Source: Salinivirga cyanobacteriivorans
GTDB taxonomy: Bacteria > Bacteroidota > Bacteroidia > Bacteroidales > Salinivirgaceae
NCBI RefSeq assembly: GCF_001443605.1
Contig: NZ_CP013118.1
Span: 1,147,075-1,211,074 of the forward strand
Length of the DNA: 64,000 nt
Direction: 5' to 3'
Below are positions 1 to 9,483 of this stretch, piece after piece; the stretch's first letter is position 1, and each line of letters starts with the position of its first letter. Below the pieces are notes generated by a model. That model saw only the letters and a list, made by a program, of their open reading frames with translations. It was not told where the DNA came from and did no database searches. Both the position numbers and the translations under genes were made by a program.

Positions 1-81
1 TGCTGATTGATGCTGAACAGGTACGATGGCCCAGGAGTCATTGCGATTGTCCAAAATTAACATTACATACTGCTGTTTAAA

Positions 82-191
82 CGAATATTTTCTCGCAAAG
101 CACGCCACGAAAATACTACGCAGCGCACGCACGATTTCCTACGTTGCGATCGTTGCGCCTTCGTTGCGAACGTTGCGTGAAATAATATTCG
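82..191. repeat. Dispersed imperfect palindrome, copy 1
   Basis: Non-coding stretch of GCGT/ACGC-rich short words, bounded by inverted ends CGAATATT (82-89) and AATATTCG (184-191). A related copy lies at 20468-20545: both read TTTC-CGC, CACGCCACGAAAA and end in TTCGTTGCGA-CGTTGCGTGAAA. Each copy is itself an imperfect inverted repeat. Repeats of this sort are common between genes in Bacteroidetes. I see no credible gene in 1-269; the short open frame across it only follows the repeat. Confidence 0.6.
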
Positions 192-269
192 AGGATGTTA
201 GTGAAGTATGATAGCCATCTGTTGTAACATCGGCTACAATGAATTAGAACAAAATTATTTTAATTGAAA

Positions 270-1070
270 TCATTTACCCGTTTTAAAAATATCATAACGC
301 AAATTCTTAAAACCATCAAAGGATACAGGTGTAACCAACCACAGCGCAAGTAGCACTGTCAGCATGTTGTTGCAAAAAATGGCGGTCATAATGGCCACCT
401 GGTATTTGATGGCTGTAACGGGCAATGAACCACCCAGAATCTGTCCCGTCATCATGCCGGGTAATGAAACAAGGCCAACTGTGGCCATGGTAGCCAGCAT
501 TGGGTTTATGGAAGCCTTCAAAGCATCGCGGTAAAATGGTCGTAAGGCCTGGCCCTGCGAAGCTCCAAATGCCAGCATGGTTTGATAGGCTTCCTTTTGC
601 GACTGCAGGGTTGAAAAAAACCGATCTACACCAATTACATTTGATTTAAGCGTATTGCCTAACAGCATACCGCCAATCGGGATAAGATAGCGGGCATCCA
701 GCAGGTCATCAAGGTTAACAATCAGCCAATCGAAATAAAAAACAATGAGCATTAATGGTAATACCGAAGCCAGAAAAATTCGTGTAAAAAACACCCGCCA
801 TTTAATCCCACATGAATTTATAGCTGAAAATGAAGCCACTACTGTCATTAAAATCAGGTATCCAACGTTTACAAGTGCATGATTATATTCAAAAATGTAG
901 TGCAGGTACAAACCAACAAAACCTAATTGAACACCCATGCGGGCAGTAGATATCAGGATTCGCTTGCAGAGGCCAAGTTTCAACCAGCTGGAAATAACTA
1001 AAGGCGGCACCACCAGCAGAAAGGCAAATACCATGGCCCAAACACCGATATTAGCAGTAGGCTCACCCAT
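270..1070 (-). CDS. fetB: FetB-type ABC exporter permease (UPF0014)
   Basis: 266-residue integral membrane protein with about seven hydrophobic segments. It belongs to the UPF0014/FetB (YbbM) family, shown by the conserved ARYLIPIGGMLLGN stretch near residue 130 and SLPGMMTGQILGG near residue 205. In E. coli FetAB is an iron exporter that protects against oxidative stress; the substrate here is inferred from the family. Its start overlaps the end of the upstream ATPase gene by 8 bases, so the two are translationally coupled and form one exporter. Length is normal for the family. Confidence in the family is high, in the metal moderate. Confidence 0.88.
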   Translation of the reverse strand: MGEPTANIGVWAMVFAFLLVVPPLVISSWLKLGLCKRILISTARMGVQLGFVGLYLHYIFEYNHALVNVGYLILMTVVASFSAINSCGIKWRVFFTRIFLASVLPLMLIVFYFDWLIVNLDDLLDARYLIPIGGMLLGNTLKSNVIGVDRFFSTLQSQKEAYQTMLAFGASQGQALRPFYRDALKASINPMLATMATVGLVSLPGMMTGQILGGSLPVTAIKYQVAIMTAIFCNNMLTVLLALWLVTPVSFDGFKNLRYDIFKTGK

Positions 1071-1683
1071 TTAGTGTAATTTTTTTTAGGTCAATTTTAT
1101 CCCATTCACCATCGTGCGCAGTGATTACAACAGTGGCATTTGCCTGTTGAACAGCCTCTAAAATCAAATGACTATTCTCAGTATCAAGGCCACTTGTTAC
1201 CTCATCAAGCAACCAAACATTGCGTTGCATGAGCGTAAGCAAGCTAAAGCAAACCCGCTGGCGCTCTCCCCCGGACAGTTCTCCGGTTTGTTTGTCCAAT
1301 ATACCTGGTTTCAAATTAAACTGTAAAAAAACCTTGCGAACCGCATCCATTGAAATTTGTAATTTGCGATTACCATCGAATTGCATCCACTCCTCTACAA
1401 ACCGGCGAAGCGGCATTAGTGGCATAGGTGCTGATTGTGCAATATATCCAATCCGGGATCGAAGCGTATCCACATTCGCATTCTGTAGCGGTTCTCTGTC
1501 GATATTTATGGTTCCTTTATCGGGTTCTACAAATCCAAAAATCATTCGCAGCAAAGTAGACTTACCGCTACCCGAAGGTGCCTGGATCCATACTTTTTCA
1601 CCATTTTGAACCTGCAGCGAAAGCTGGTTAAAAAGTCTTTGCTCCCGTAAGGTCAATTCAATATTTTTCAGTTCAACATCCAT
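1063..1683 (-). CDS. fetA: FetA-type ABC exporter ATP-binding protein
   Basis: 206-residue ABC ATPase, short as expected for FetA (YbbL). Walker A is APSGSGKST near residue 35, the signature motif is LSGGERQRV near residue 137, and Walker B plus the catalytic glutamate are VWLLDE near residue 156, followed by the D-loop SGLD and the switch histidine in ITAHDG. It energises the permease encoded immediately downstream, with which it overlaps by 8 bases. The kynureninase gene ends 22 bases upstream on the same strand, so a longer transcript is possible. The ATPase assignment is secure; the FetA sub-family rests on the partner. Confidence 0.88.
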   Translation of the reverse strand: MDVELKNIELTLREQRLFNQLSLQVQNGEKVWIQAPSGSGKSTLLRMIFGFVEPDKGTINIDREPLQNANVDTLRSRIGYIAQSAPMPLMPLRRFVEEWMQFDGNRKLQISMDAVRKVFLQFNLKPGILDKQTGELSGGERQRVCFSLLTLMQRNVWLLDEVTSGLDTENSHLILEAVQQANATVVITAHDGEWDKIDLKKITLNG

Positions 1684-1705
1684 GATAAATTAATCCAAAA
1701 CTAAC

Positions 1706-2983
1706 TCAAGTAACTTCATCGCGCGCTGTAGAGAAATGTGTATACAATTTTTCTTTTACAATGCGCTGGAGTTGCACTGTAGCTTCAAATATTTCACTGA
1801 AAGTGGTATACAACGGTGTAATACCCAATCGAATATTGTCGGGTTCCCGAAAATCAGGGATAACCGACTTACCCAATACATTTTTATCAATTAAAGCTTT
1901 ACAAATGCGATACGCTTCCTGGTGTTTAATCGAGACATGAGAGCCCCTGTACGCTGGATCAGTCGGCGTGCCAAGCCGATACCCCAAAGGTTGCAATACC
2001 TCATAAAAAAGCGCAATGAGATAGTTCGTCAGACTGAGGCTTTTCTCACGTATATTGTTCATACCGGCCTCGTTGAGCATATCCACCGCAGGTTCAATGG
2101 CTGTGAGAGACAAAACCGGTGGCGTGCCGGCCAGAAACTTCCTAATCCCCTGGGCCGGACGGTAATCAAGCCCGAACTCGAAAGGATTATCTTCACCAAA
2201 CCAACCCCAGATGGGTGAATTCAACTTTTCCTGCAAATCTTTACGTACATACAAAAATGCCAGTGAACCGGGCCCTCCATTCAGATATTTGTAGGTGCAG
2301 CCAATGGCCATATCCACATTACAAGCGTTCAGGTTTACCGGAACAGCACCCACGGCGTGACTCAGGTCCCAGAGCATCAGTCCGCCATGTTCGTGTACCC
2401 GCTCGGTAATGGTTTTCATATCGTACATGTAAGCACTTTTAAAAACTACGTGCGAAAGTGTTACCAACGCTGTATCATCATCGAGCAATGCTTCAATCTC
2501 CTCATTAGAAATCGACATGCCATCGCTGCTTTTAGCCAGCTCCAGTTTATGTTTCTGCCCAAATAAGTCAATTAAGCCCTGCAGCAGATAGATGTCGGAA
2601 GGAAAATTCAATTGATCACTGATGATTTTAGATCTGCCTTTTTGCAGTTTCAAGGCTCCGTAAGCCAGTTTGAACAAATTCACAGAAGTTGAATCAGCAA
2701 CAATCACTTCATCCGGTTGCGCACCAATCAGTTGGGCAATTTTAGCTCCTATTTTCTGCGAACGGTCATACCATCCTTCATTCCAACTGCGAATCAGCCG
2801 GTAACCCCACTCCTTATCAATAACCTGTTTGATTCTGTCAGGTGTAGCTTTTGGTAAAGCGCCAAGCGAATTTCCATCCAGATAAATAAGATCAGCATCA
2901 TTGAGCTCAAACTTTTTACGGTAAAGCTTTAACGGGTCGCGCTCATCAAATTCCTGAGCATATTTTGCGGAAAATATATCCAT
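1706..2983 (-). CDS. kynU: Kynureninase
   Basis: 425-residue PLP enzyme of fold type I that hydrolyses L-kynurenine or 3-hydroxykynurenine to anthranilate or 3-hydroxyanthranilate plus alanine, in tryptophan breakdown or de novo NAD synthesis. Recognisable blocks are IYLDGNSLGALPK near residue 35, DSTSVNLFKLAYGAL near residue 98, the aspartate in LWDLSHAVGA near residue 203, and the lysine expected to bind PLP in CTYKYLNGGPG near residue 232. The ATG at 2983 is preferred to the TTG two codons upstream. Length is typical. No other kynurenine-pathway genes are adjacent; the FetAB genes follow on the same strand. Confidence 0.93.
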   Translation of the reverse strand: MDIFSAKYAQEFDERDPLKLYRKKFELNDADLIYLDGNSLGALPKATPDRIKQVIDKEWGYRLIRSWNEGWYDRSQKIGAKIAQLIGAQPDEVIVADSTSVNLFKLAYGALKLQKGRSKIISDQLNFPSDIYLLQGLIDLFGQKHKLELAKSSDGMSISNEEIEALLDDDTALVTLSHVVFKSAYMYDMKTITERVHEHGGLMLWDLSHAVGAVPVNLNACNVDMAIGCTYKYLNGGPGSLAFLYVRKDLQEKLNSPIWGWFGEDNPFEFGLDYRPAQGIRKFLAGTPPVLSLTAIEPAVDMLNEAGMNNIREKSLSLTNYLIALFYEVLQPLGYRLGTPTDPAYRGSHVSIKHQEAYRICKALIDKNVLGKSVIPDFREPDNIRLGITPLYTTFSEIFEATVQLQRIVKEKLYTHFSTARDEVT

Positions 2984-3010
2984 AATCAAAAATCTTCTTT
3001 TCGTTCAACA

Positions 3011-3706
3011 TCAAGGGTTAAAGGTAATGGCAGCTTTTGCTTCGTTAAACATCAAATCTACCCACAGTTTATACATTGCTCCTGAAGGGTGCAGCCCATC
3101 CTCTGCAATTAATTCGGGTTGTTCGGCAGCCTGCCGGGAAATGGGCGTCACATTAATAAAGCTTACCCCTTTCTCCATGGTTTCCTCCATTTTAGCAGCA
3201 TTGTAAGCATCTATTTCCTGTGCAATTTGCTCCCGGTCGCGCCCCTCGGCAAATGGTGTTACGCCCCAATCGGGAATCGAAATCACAACAACCTTTTCAG
3301 GATGCCCACCAGCAAACGCAATGGCTTGCTCAAGCAGTTCCACATATTCTTCCCGAAAATTTTCTACAGAGCGCCCGCGATACTGATTATTTACGCCGAT
3401 GAGCAAAGTCACCAGATCGTAGGGACCTGTGATATTTGCTTCTTCAATACCTGCAGCCAGCTCATCGGTAGTCCAACCGGTGGTTGCAATAATTTCAGGG
3501 TCATTAACATCTAACCAATAAACACGCAGTGTATCAACCAATTGCACAGGAAAACGCTTCTGCTCACTCACACGCTCACCAATTGTGTACGAGTCGCCTA
3601 AAGCAAGGTATTTCATAGTTTGCATATCAGTTTGATCTGTTTCAGAGTTACATCCGTGTTGCCATGAAACCAAAATAATGAGTAAAAAAAAGCCCAAATG
3701 TTTCAT
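3011..3706 (-). CDS. SGNH/GDSL-family hydrolase lipoprotein
   Basis: 231 residues. The N-terminus is a lipoprotein signal (hydrophobic FFLLIILVSW, then QHGC with the acylated cysteine near residue 19), so the protein should be anchored at the cell envelope. The SGNH catalytic blocks are visible: block I ALGDSYTIGE with the nucleophile Ser, block III LLIGVNNQYRG with the oxyanion Asn, and block V EDGLHPSG with the Asp and His. Such enzymes are esterases, lipases or deacetylases; the substrate cannot be read from sequence. It starts just upstream of kynU (28 bases between the frames), possibly on the same transcript. Confidence 0.85.
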   Translation of the reverse strand: MKHLGFFLLIILVSWQHGCNSETDQTDMQTMKYLALGDSYTIGERVSEQKRFPVQLVDTLRVYWLDVNDPEIIATTGWTTDELAAGIEEANITGPYDLVTLLIGVNNQYRGRSVENFREEYVELLEQAIAFAGGHPEKVVVISIPDWGVTPFAEGRDREQIAQEIDAYNAAKMEETMEKGVSFINVTPISRQAAEQPELIAEDGLHPSGAMYKLWVDLMFNEAKAAITFNP

Positions 3707-3786
3707 TGTTGCCAGAATTTAATTTGGTGTTAAAATAACAATAAAAAAGGATTGATTAAAATGTTTTATATTCATTAATCATAGCT

Positions 3787-3804
3787 TCCCGGCTAAAGCC
3801 TAAC
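3787..3804. repeat. Left stump of an interrupted REP-like unit
   Basis: The bases CCCGGCTAAAGCC here match the left arm of the REP-like units at 9908 and 10092. The expected continuation (CAGGTTTTGAGAG) is not found here but at 9206, just right of the second IS copy. The simplest reading is that the IS-glycosyltransferase-IS block was inserted into one REP unit. Confidence 0.6.
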
Positions 3805-5386
3805 AGGTGGGGTGTTTAAGATTTACACATTCGGAAAAAAATCTTCACCCCACTTTTTTGAGAATTGATTTTCTACGCTGCATATTAGTTAGGCCAATAT
3901 TTTTTTCGCTCCACTTATGGACATCCTTGTTTCTGACTTTTTCAAATGATATTTTTATTTCATCTATGCCCAATTGACAAGTAAACGCGGCCATGGTTAG
4001 AGAGAGGTTTGTTATACCTATCATTGGGTTATTGTTTATGTAGTTTTTATATTTTCCAAAAGCAGATTCTATTATGTCTGAAGTACAGATTACTTTTCGC
4101 TGCTTGGGGATAAGGGCTTTAAGTTCATTTAGGTAATTTAAGATATGGTTTTTCAATTTGTCTATTCTAGAGCTTTCAATGGTGATTTCTTTTAATATTG
4201 TTTTCACTTTCTTGATATTGCTTTTCGACAGTTGTGTTTTTAGCAATGCTTTTATTTTAAGCAAAATACCATTAACCTGAAATAATTCTTGTATTAGTTG
4301 TTCGTGGTTCTTGACCCACAATAGTTCTTTGTATTCCCTCTTTTGTTTTTCTTGATTTTTCAGATAGTTTAACACCTTCATTCCCCAGTCAGATATTATG
4401 TCAAGATTCATAAATCTTGAATGAAACCGTTGGTTAGGAGGTAGAATGTGAGATACATTGGTTAAGGATAACGCACCTCTCATCTTTGCCATTTTCGTGA
4501 TGTAGGATTGAAATTCCTCTTCCGGTTTATATATCTCCTTTAGAAACCAGGCAAGTTTATGAGTTATGTCATAAACATGTGGTGTTTTCATAAGTCGTAA
4601 GGCTTTCTTTATGGCATTCCCACCATCGGCTACAGCGTATAATATTTTCCCGTACTCTTGTTCTATTATTCGCAGTTGTTTTTCAATTAACTCTCCTGTC
4701 CATCTATCACCACTAATAATAGCCAATGGAGTTAAATCTTGATAGTTTAAAGCTCTTTTAAAATCTACGCTCTTATTTCTTATTCCATAAACGACAAGTA
4801 GTTTATCATGCCCAAATTCAACACTTTCATCAAGAATAACGATCCAATCATTTGTCTTTTTTGTTGTTTTCTTTTCCAACTGATAGTATCCAACTTTCTT
4901 CACCCAGGAAGAAATAGTAGAGTGAGAAGGGGTTCTCATTGAAATACCCATATAGAGAGCATAAATTGACATGATTTTCTGAATCGCTCTGAATCCGGTA
5001 GAAGTTTGTAGTTTGATTGCTAAAGCTAGTTGGATTACTGCACAATCGAAAGAGTGATTTTTAGGGTTGTTTATTCTATTATTTGCTTTAGTATATCCTC
5101 GGTCTTTTTTTTAAGCAATTCTATTTCTTTCTTTAGCAAGTCAGCTACATCTCGTTTAACCTTGTATTTTTCTTTCCAACCATCTCTGCTATTGGTAAGC
5201 TCTTTTATCCTTTTTTTCAGCTCTTTATTTTCGGCATTGCGCTGAACAGACTTTGATTTCCAGTACAATGCATTATAGTCAATTTTATCCATGTTTTTAT
5301 TTGCAATATACAATAAAATCAATAACTGACAAAATTAATGGGGTGCATTTTAAATGGATAAATAAAGCATTTTATACACCCCACCT
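3805..5386 (-). mobile_element. Insertion sequence, copy 1 (unidentified DDE family)
   Basis: 1582-bp element with inverted ends AGGTGGGGTGT (left) and ACACCCCACCT (right). It encodes a transposase on the minus strand. A second copy lies at 7623-9204 in the same orientation, and all translated frames of the two are identical, so the duplication is recent. The outer flanks at this copy are CCTAAC and GTTAGG, which mirror each other and may extend the inverted repeat; I see no clear target duplication. I cannot name the IS family with confidence. Confidence 0.85.
3845..5292 (-). CDS. IS transposase OrfAB, -1 frameshift fusion (copy 1)
   Basis: Two overlapping frames. OrfA (5292 down to 5071, 73 residues from the ATG) is a lysine/glutamate-rich coiled coil. 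Near its end it contains eight A residues followed by G (plus-strand 5105-5112 are T), the classic slippery heptamer A_AAA_AAG. A -1 slip there enters a frame open from 5104 to the stop at 3845 and gives a protein of about 482 residues. The OrfB part has a DDE-type arrangement: VILDESVEFG, AVADGGNAIKKA and TSDIIESAFGKY. An ATG-initiated OrfB of 375 residues (4972-3845) is the alternative. The frameshift is inferred from sequence; the family is unassigned. Confidence 0.8.
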
Positions 5387-5406
5387 GTTAGGACTAAGTC
5401 TCACCT

Positions 5407-5439
5407 ACCCGGGGCGTCGCCTGGAGCGACACCCCGGGT
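5407..5439. repeat. REP-like hairpin
   Basis: Near-perfect inverted repeat: ACCCGGGG, one mismatch, GTCGC, loop CTGGA, GCGAC, one mismatch, CCCCGGGT. The layout (long arm, single mismatch, short arm, loop ending TGGA) is the same as that of the hairpin at 63741-63773 beside cas1, although the stem bases differ. It lies inside the IS-flanked block, upstream of the glycosyltransferase. Confidence 0.65.
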
Positions 5440-5513
5440 TGCCTTCTCTTATGCGCTGGCAAAAAGAAAGATTAACCATTCTAACCAGAATATGCATTCA
5501 AAAAACATTTTAC

Positions 5514-5521
5514 TATTTTTG
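5514..5521 (+). promoter_or_regulatory. Candidate -7 box TATTTTTG
   Basis: Matches the Bacteroidetes -7 consensus TAnnTTTG exactly and lies 16 bases before the ATG at 5538, so the transcript would have a very short leader. No convincing -33 TTTG is seen at the usual distance. Confidence 0.45.
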
Positions 5522-5537
5522 CACAAAATACTGTTCA

Positions 5538-7610
5538 ATGAAAAAACACACGCCCACAATAATTATTATCCTGCTTTTTATAGTTATCGCCATTATTTAC
5601 AATTACCACAACATTGTTTTCAAAAAACCGCAATCGGTGCATAAATGGCGGCAATCAGATTGTGCCTCTATTACATTGAATTACTATCAGGATGGCATGG
5701 ATTTTTTCGAGCCCGAAACACATAACCTGACTTCTGACCAGGGAACAACCGGAAAATGCAGCACAAGCGAAATGCCACTATTATACTACACTGTTGCAGG
5801 GATGTATCATGTTTTCGGATATCATGATTTTATTTACAGAATCTTCAATACACTTATTTTTTTTCTGGGACTGTTTTACCTTTTCAAATTATCAAATTAT
5901 TTATTGAGAAACACATTTTGGTCGGCTGCCATTGTACTATTGTTTTTCACCTCGCCTGTGCTGGCGTACTACGGCAATAACTATTTGACCAACACCACTG
6001 CACTGGCCGTTTCTTTTATTGGCTGGTACCAATTTATCAGATATATTTTTGAAAAAAAGAAACAATTACTCATCAAAGCGCTTATTCTCTTCTTCCTCGC
6101 AGCTTCCTTAAAAATAACAGCGCTATTTAGCTTATTTGCCATTGTCGGCGTCTTTATTTTCGATCATATCCCATTTCTAAAAGGTACAAACAAAGCAAAA
6201 AATATACAGCATCCGATTTTATTCGTAATTGGCTCAATTGCAGCTGGGGGGGTAGTTGCCGGATGGGCTGCCTATGCCAGGTATTACAACGAATTACATA
6301 ATTGCACCTACTTTTCAACCACAATTTTCCCAATATGGAATTACGATAGCGAAGGTATCAACCACATTTTATCAAAAGTGCGAAAATTATGGCTTTACCA
6401 ATATTATCACGCATCAATGCATGCTTTTCTGACCCTCGCTGCTGTTTTTATTATCGCTTTTTACAAAAAAAACCTGAGGGTATTTAACCTGGCAATTCTT
6501 TTCATTCTGATTGAAATTGTAATTTTTGTATTGTTGCAATTTATGACCTTCGCCGATCATGATTATTATACCATCGGGATGTTCATTTTACCTGCCCTGA
6601 TTTTACTGAGCAGTATTTTAGTTTTCAAAAAACGGTTTCCCAAACTATTTAATCACGTTATATTTAAAACGGCCATAGCCCTGCTCATTGGATTTAATGT
6701 CTATTACGCCCATACACAAGTCACGGAGCGATATGAAGGCTGGTACAATAAAACCAGATACAAACAGGATATCTACTCCATTCAACCCTATTTGGATAGC
6801 ATTGGGGTAACACAAAACGACACCATCATTTCCATACCCGATGGCAGTAACGCTTCCCTCTACATTATGAACCGCAAAGGCTGGACACAATACACCGATG
6901 CGCGTTTTAACCGCGGAGAAAAAATCCGATACAACCAGGATAGTGCGGGCATAGCAAAATCAATTAAAAACGGTGCCCGATACATGATAGTTCAGGGCAT
7001 TGAACAGCTTTACCTGCAACCCTTTATTCAACCTTTTGCAACCGAACTCGTCGGTAAATACAAACGGGTTTTAATTTTTGATTTAAAACAGGATCAACCT
7101 AATTTTGATGCCTCCAAACGAATTGTAAGTTATCGATACTTCACTAATGCTGAATACCTTACAATAAACAAAAAACAATTCTTGAACCCGACCGACAGTA
7201 CGTTGTATGCAAATGGCCAGACCCAATCAAACGACGCTTCGTACTCAGGAAATTACAGTATCAAACTAAACGCCGGGAACCCTTATGGTGCAACCATTAC
7301 AATTGACAGTATATCCACAGGTGAAAGCTTTTCGATAAGTGCCTGGCGCAAAAATAATGAAAAAGACAAAGGATGTATTGTAGCCTCAAGTACCCCTGAA
7401 AAATTCTACAAAAAAGGAACACGCGTTGTGGATACAACGGCTAACGGCTGGGAAAAAATTCAACTTGAGTTTTTTATTCCTGAAAATATAAACGGCCAGG
7501 AGCTCAAAATTTATCTGTACAATCCAAACGAAAAAAGCGTTTTTTTCGACGATTTTGAGATCATACGTTATAAGTCTGTATTTAGATTATTTGAGATAAA
7601 AGAGAAATGA
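5538..7610 (+). CDS. GT-C fold membrane glycosyltransferase (PMT/ArnT-like)
   Basis: 690 residues from the ATG at 5538; the frame stays open upstream into the IS, but those residues are not protein-like. After one N-terminal membrane segment, the loop HKWRQSDCASITLNYYQ carries the Arg-Gln-Asp typical of GT39/PMT-like enzymes, which use polyprenyl-phosphate sugars. About ten further hydrophobic segments follow to roughly residue 390. The C-terminal part is soluble; its last 120 residues look like a beta-sandwich with carbohydrate-binding character (SYSGNYSIKLNAG, VFFDDFEI). It is the only gene between two identical ISs and may have been carried by them. The sugar and acceptor are unknown. Confidence 0.75.
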   Translation: MKKHTPTIIIILLFIVIAIIYNYHNIVFKKPQSVHKWRQSDCASITLNYYQDGMDFFEPETHNLTSDQGTTGKCSTSEMPLLYYTVAGMYHVFGYHDFIYRIFNTLIFFLGLFYLFKLSNYLLRNTFWSAAIVLLFFTSPVLAYYGNNYLTNTTALAVSFIGWYQFIRYIFEKKKQLLIKALILFFLAASLKITALFSLFAIVGVFIFDHIPFLKGTNKAKNIQHPILFVIGSIAAGGVVAGWAAYARYYNELHNCTYFSTTIFPIWNYDSEGINHILSKVRKLWLYQYYHASMHAFLTLAAVFIIAFYKKNLRVFNLAILFILIEIVIFVLLQFMTFADHDYYTIGMFILPALILLSSILVFKKRFPKLFNHVIFKTAIALLIGFNVYYAHTQVTERYEGWYNKTRYKQDIYSIQPYLDSIGVTQNDTIISIPDGSNASLYIMNRKGWTQYTDARFNRGEKIRYNQDSAGIAKSIKNGARYMIVQGIEQLYLQPFIQPFATELVGKYKRVLIFDLKQDQPNFDASKRIVSYRYFTNAEYLTINKKQFLNPTDSTLYANGQTQSNDASYSGNYSIKLNAGNPYGATITIDSISTGESFSISAWRKNNEKDKGCIVASSTPEKFYKKGTRVVDTTANGWEKIQLEFFIPENINGQELKIYLYNPNEKSVFFDDFEIIRYKSVFRLFEIKEK

Positions 7611-7622
7611 CGGATACCTAAC

Positions 7623-9204
7623 AGGTGGGGTGTTTAAGATTTACACATTCGGAAAAAAATCTTCACCCCACTTTTTTGAGAATTGATTTTCTACGCTGCA
7701 TATTAGTTAGGCCAATATTTTTTTCGCTCCACTTATGGACATCCTTGTTTCTGACTTTTTCAAATGATATTTTTATTTCATCTATGCCCAATTGACAAGT
7801 AAACGCGGCCATGGTTAGAGAGAGGTTTGTTATACCTATCATTGGGTTATTGTTTATGTAGTTTTTATATTTTCCAAAAGCAGATTCTATTATGTCTGAA
7901 GTACAGATTACTTTTCGCTGCTTGGGGATAAGGGCTTTAAGTTCATTTAGGTAATTTAAGATATGGTTTTTCAATTTGTCTATTCTAGAGCTTTCAATGG
8001 TGATTTCTTTTAATATTGTTTTCACTTTCTTGATATTGCTTTTCGACAGTTGTGTTTTTAGCAATGCTTTTATTTTAAGCAAAATACCATTAACCTGAAA
8101 TAATTCTTGTATTAGTTGTTCGTGGTTCTTGACCCACAATAGTTCTTTGTATTCCCTCTTTTGTTTTTCTTGATTTTTCAGATAGTTTAACACCTTCATT
8201 CCCCAGTCAGATATTATGTCAAGATTCATAAATCTTGAATGAAACCGTTGGTTAGGAGGTAGAATGTGAGATACATTGGTTAAGGATAACGCACCTCTCA
8301 TCTTTGCCATTTTCGTGATGTAGGATTGAAATTCCTCTTCCGGTTTATATATCTCCTTTAGAAACCAGGCAAGTTTATGAGTTATGTCATAAACATGTGG
8401 TGTTTTCATAAGTCGTAAGGCTTTCTTTATGGCATTCCCACCATCGGCTACAGCGTATAATATTTTCCCGTACTCTTGTTCTATTATTCGCAGTTGTTTT
8501 TCAATTAACTCTCCTGTCCATCTATCACCACTAATAATAGCCAATGGAGTTAAATCTTGATAGTTTAAAGCTCTTTTAAAATCTACGCTCTTATTTCTTA
8601 TTCCATAAACGACAAGTAGTTTATCATGCCCAAATTCAACACTTTCATCAAGAATAACGATCCAATCATTTGTCTTTTTTGTTGTTTTCTTTTCCAACTG
8701 ATAGTATCCAACTTTCTTCACCCAGGAAGAAATAGTAGAGTGAGAAGGGGTTCTCATTGAAATACCCATATAGAGAGCATAAATTGACATGATTTTCTGA
8801 ATCGCTCTGAATCCGGTAGAAGTTTGTAGTTTGATTGCTAAAGCTAGTTGGATTACTGCACAATCGAAAGAGTGATTTTTAGGGTTGTTTATTCTATTAT
8901 TTGCTTTAGTATATCCTCGGTCTTTTTTTTAAGCAATTCTATTTCTTTCTTTAGCAAGTCAGCTACATCTCGTTTAACCTTGTATTTTTCTTTCCAACCA
9001 TCTCTGCTATTGGTAAGCTCTTTTATCCTTTTTTTCAGCTCTTTATTTTCGGCATTGCGCTGAACAGACTTTGATTTCCAGTACAATGCATTATAGTCAA
9101 TTTTATCCATGTTTTTATTTGCAATATACAATAAAATCAATAACTGACAAAATTAATGGGGTGCATTTTAAATGGATAAATAAAGCATTTTATACACCCC
9201 ACCT
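7623..9204 (-). mobile_element. Insertion sequence, copy 2
   Basis: Second copy of the 1582-bp element, same orientation, offset exactly 3818 bases from copy 1, with the same AGGTGGGGTGT / ACACCCCACCT ends. Its left flank is CCTAAC, as for copy 1, but its right flank is TTACAGG, which continues as a REP-like unit. With copy 1 it forms a composite-transposon arrangement around the glycosyltransferase gene. Confidence 0.85.
7663..9110 (-). CDS. IS transposase OrfAB, -1 frameshift fusion (copy 2)
   Basis: Same protein as the copy at 3845-5292: OrfA from 9110 to 8889, slippery A8G at plus-strand 8923-8930, then the OrfB frame to 7663. The translated sequences of the two copies are identical, including the DDE-type motifs VILDESVEFG, AVADGGNAIKKA and TSDIIESAFGKY. 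Nothing suggests that this copy is damaged, so it could be active and able to mobilise the block between the copies. The IS family is unassigned. Confidence 0.8.
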
Positions 9205-9351
9205 TACAGGTTTTGAGAGTTGCTGAAGTCCACGCCATGAATGGCGTGGTAAGTTATACCTTAAGCAAGGTTTACTTACAGCGTTTGAGAAAATAACTTG
9301 CGCCGCCATTCATGGCGGTGATAGATAAGAATCCATTGAGTTTTCCGGCTT
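9205..9351. repeat. REP-like twin-hairpin unit A (right part)
   Basis: Contains two hairpins: CCACGCCAT-GA-ATGGCGTGG near 9230-9250 and CCGCCAT-TC-ATGGCGG near 9303-9318. It ends with GGCTTTAGCC. Full units at 9908 and 10092 start with the mirror word GGCTAAAGCC, so unit A lacks its left arm; the matching arm is at 3787-3804 on the other side of the IS block. Confidence 0.65.
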
Positions 9352-9483
9352 TAGCCAGGAATCTTACTAGCTCTTAGCCTGTCTATTTGGTATTTTAGTA
9401 TTGATAATCCAAGAGGCACTTGTAAAGGACATTACTTTTTGTATAAAAAACATATAACTTTGAAAAAAACAAAAACACAAGTC

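Noticed and set aside
3799-5392. CCTAAC / GTTAGG as target-site duplication of IS copy 1
   Set aside because: The two words are inverted, not direct, copies, and the right flank of copy 2 differs (TTACAGG). They may extend the inverted repeat or be chance; no target duplication can be claimed.
5253-5537. N-terminal extension of the glycosyltransferase
   Set aside because: It reads through the IS end and a REP-like hairpin; the ATG at 5538 begins a membrane helix and follows a -7 box.
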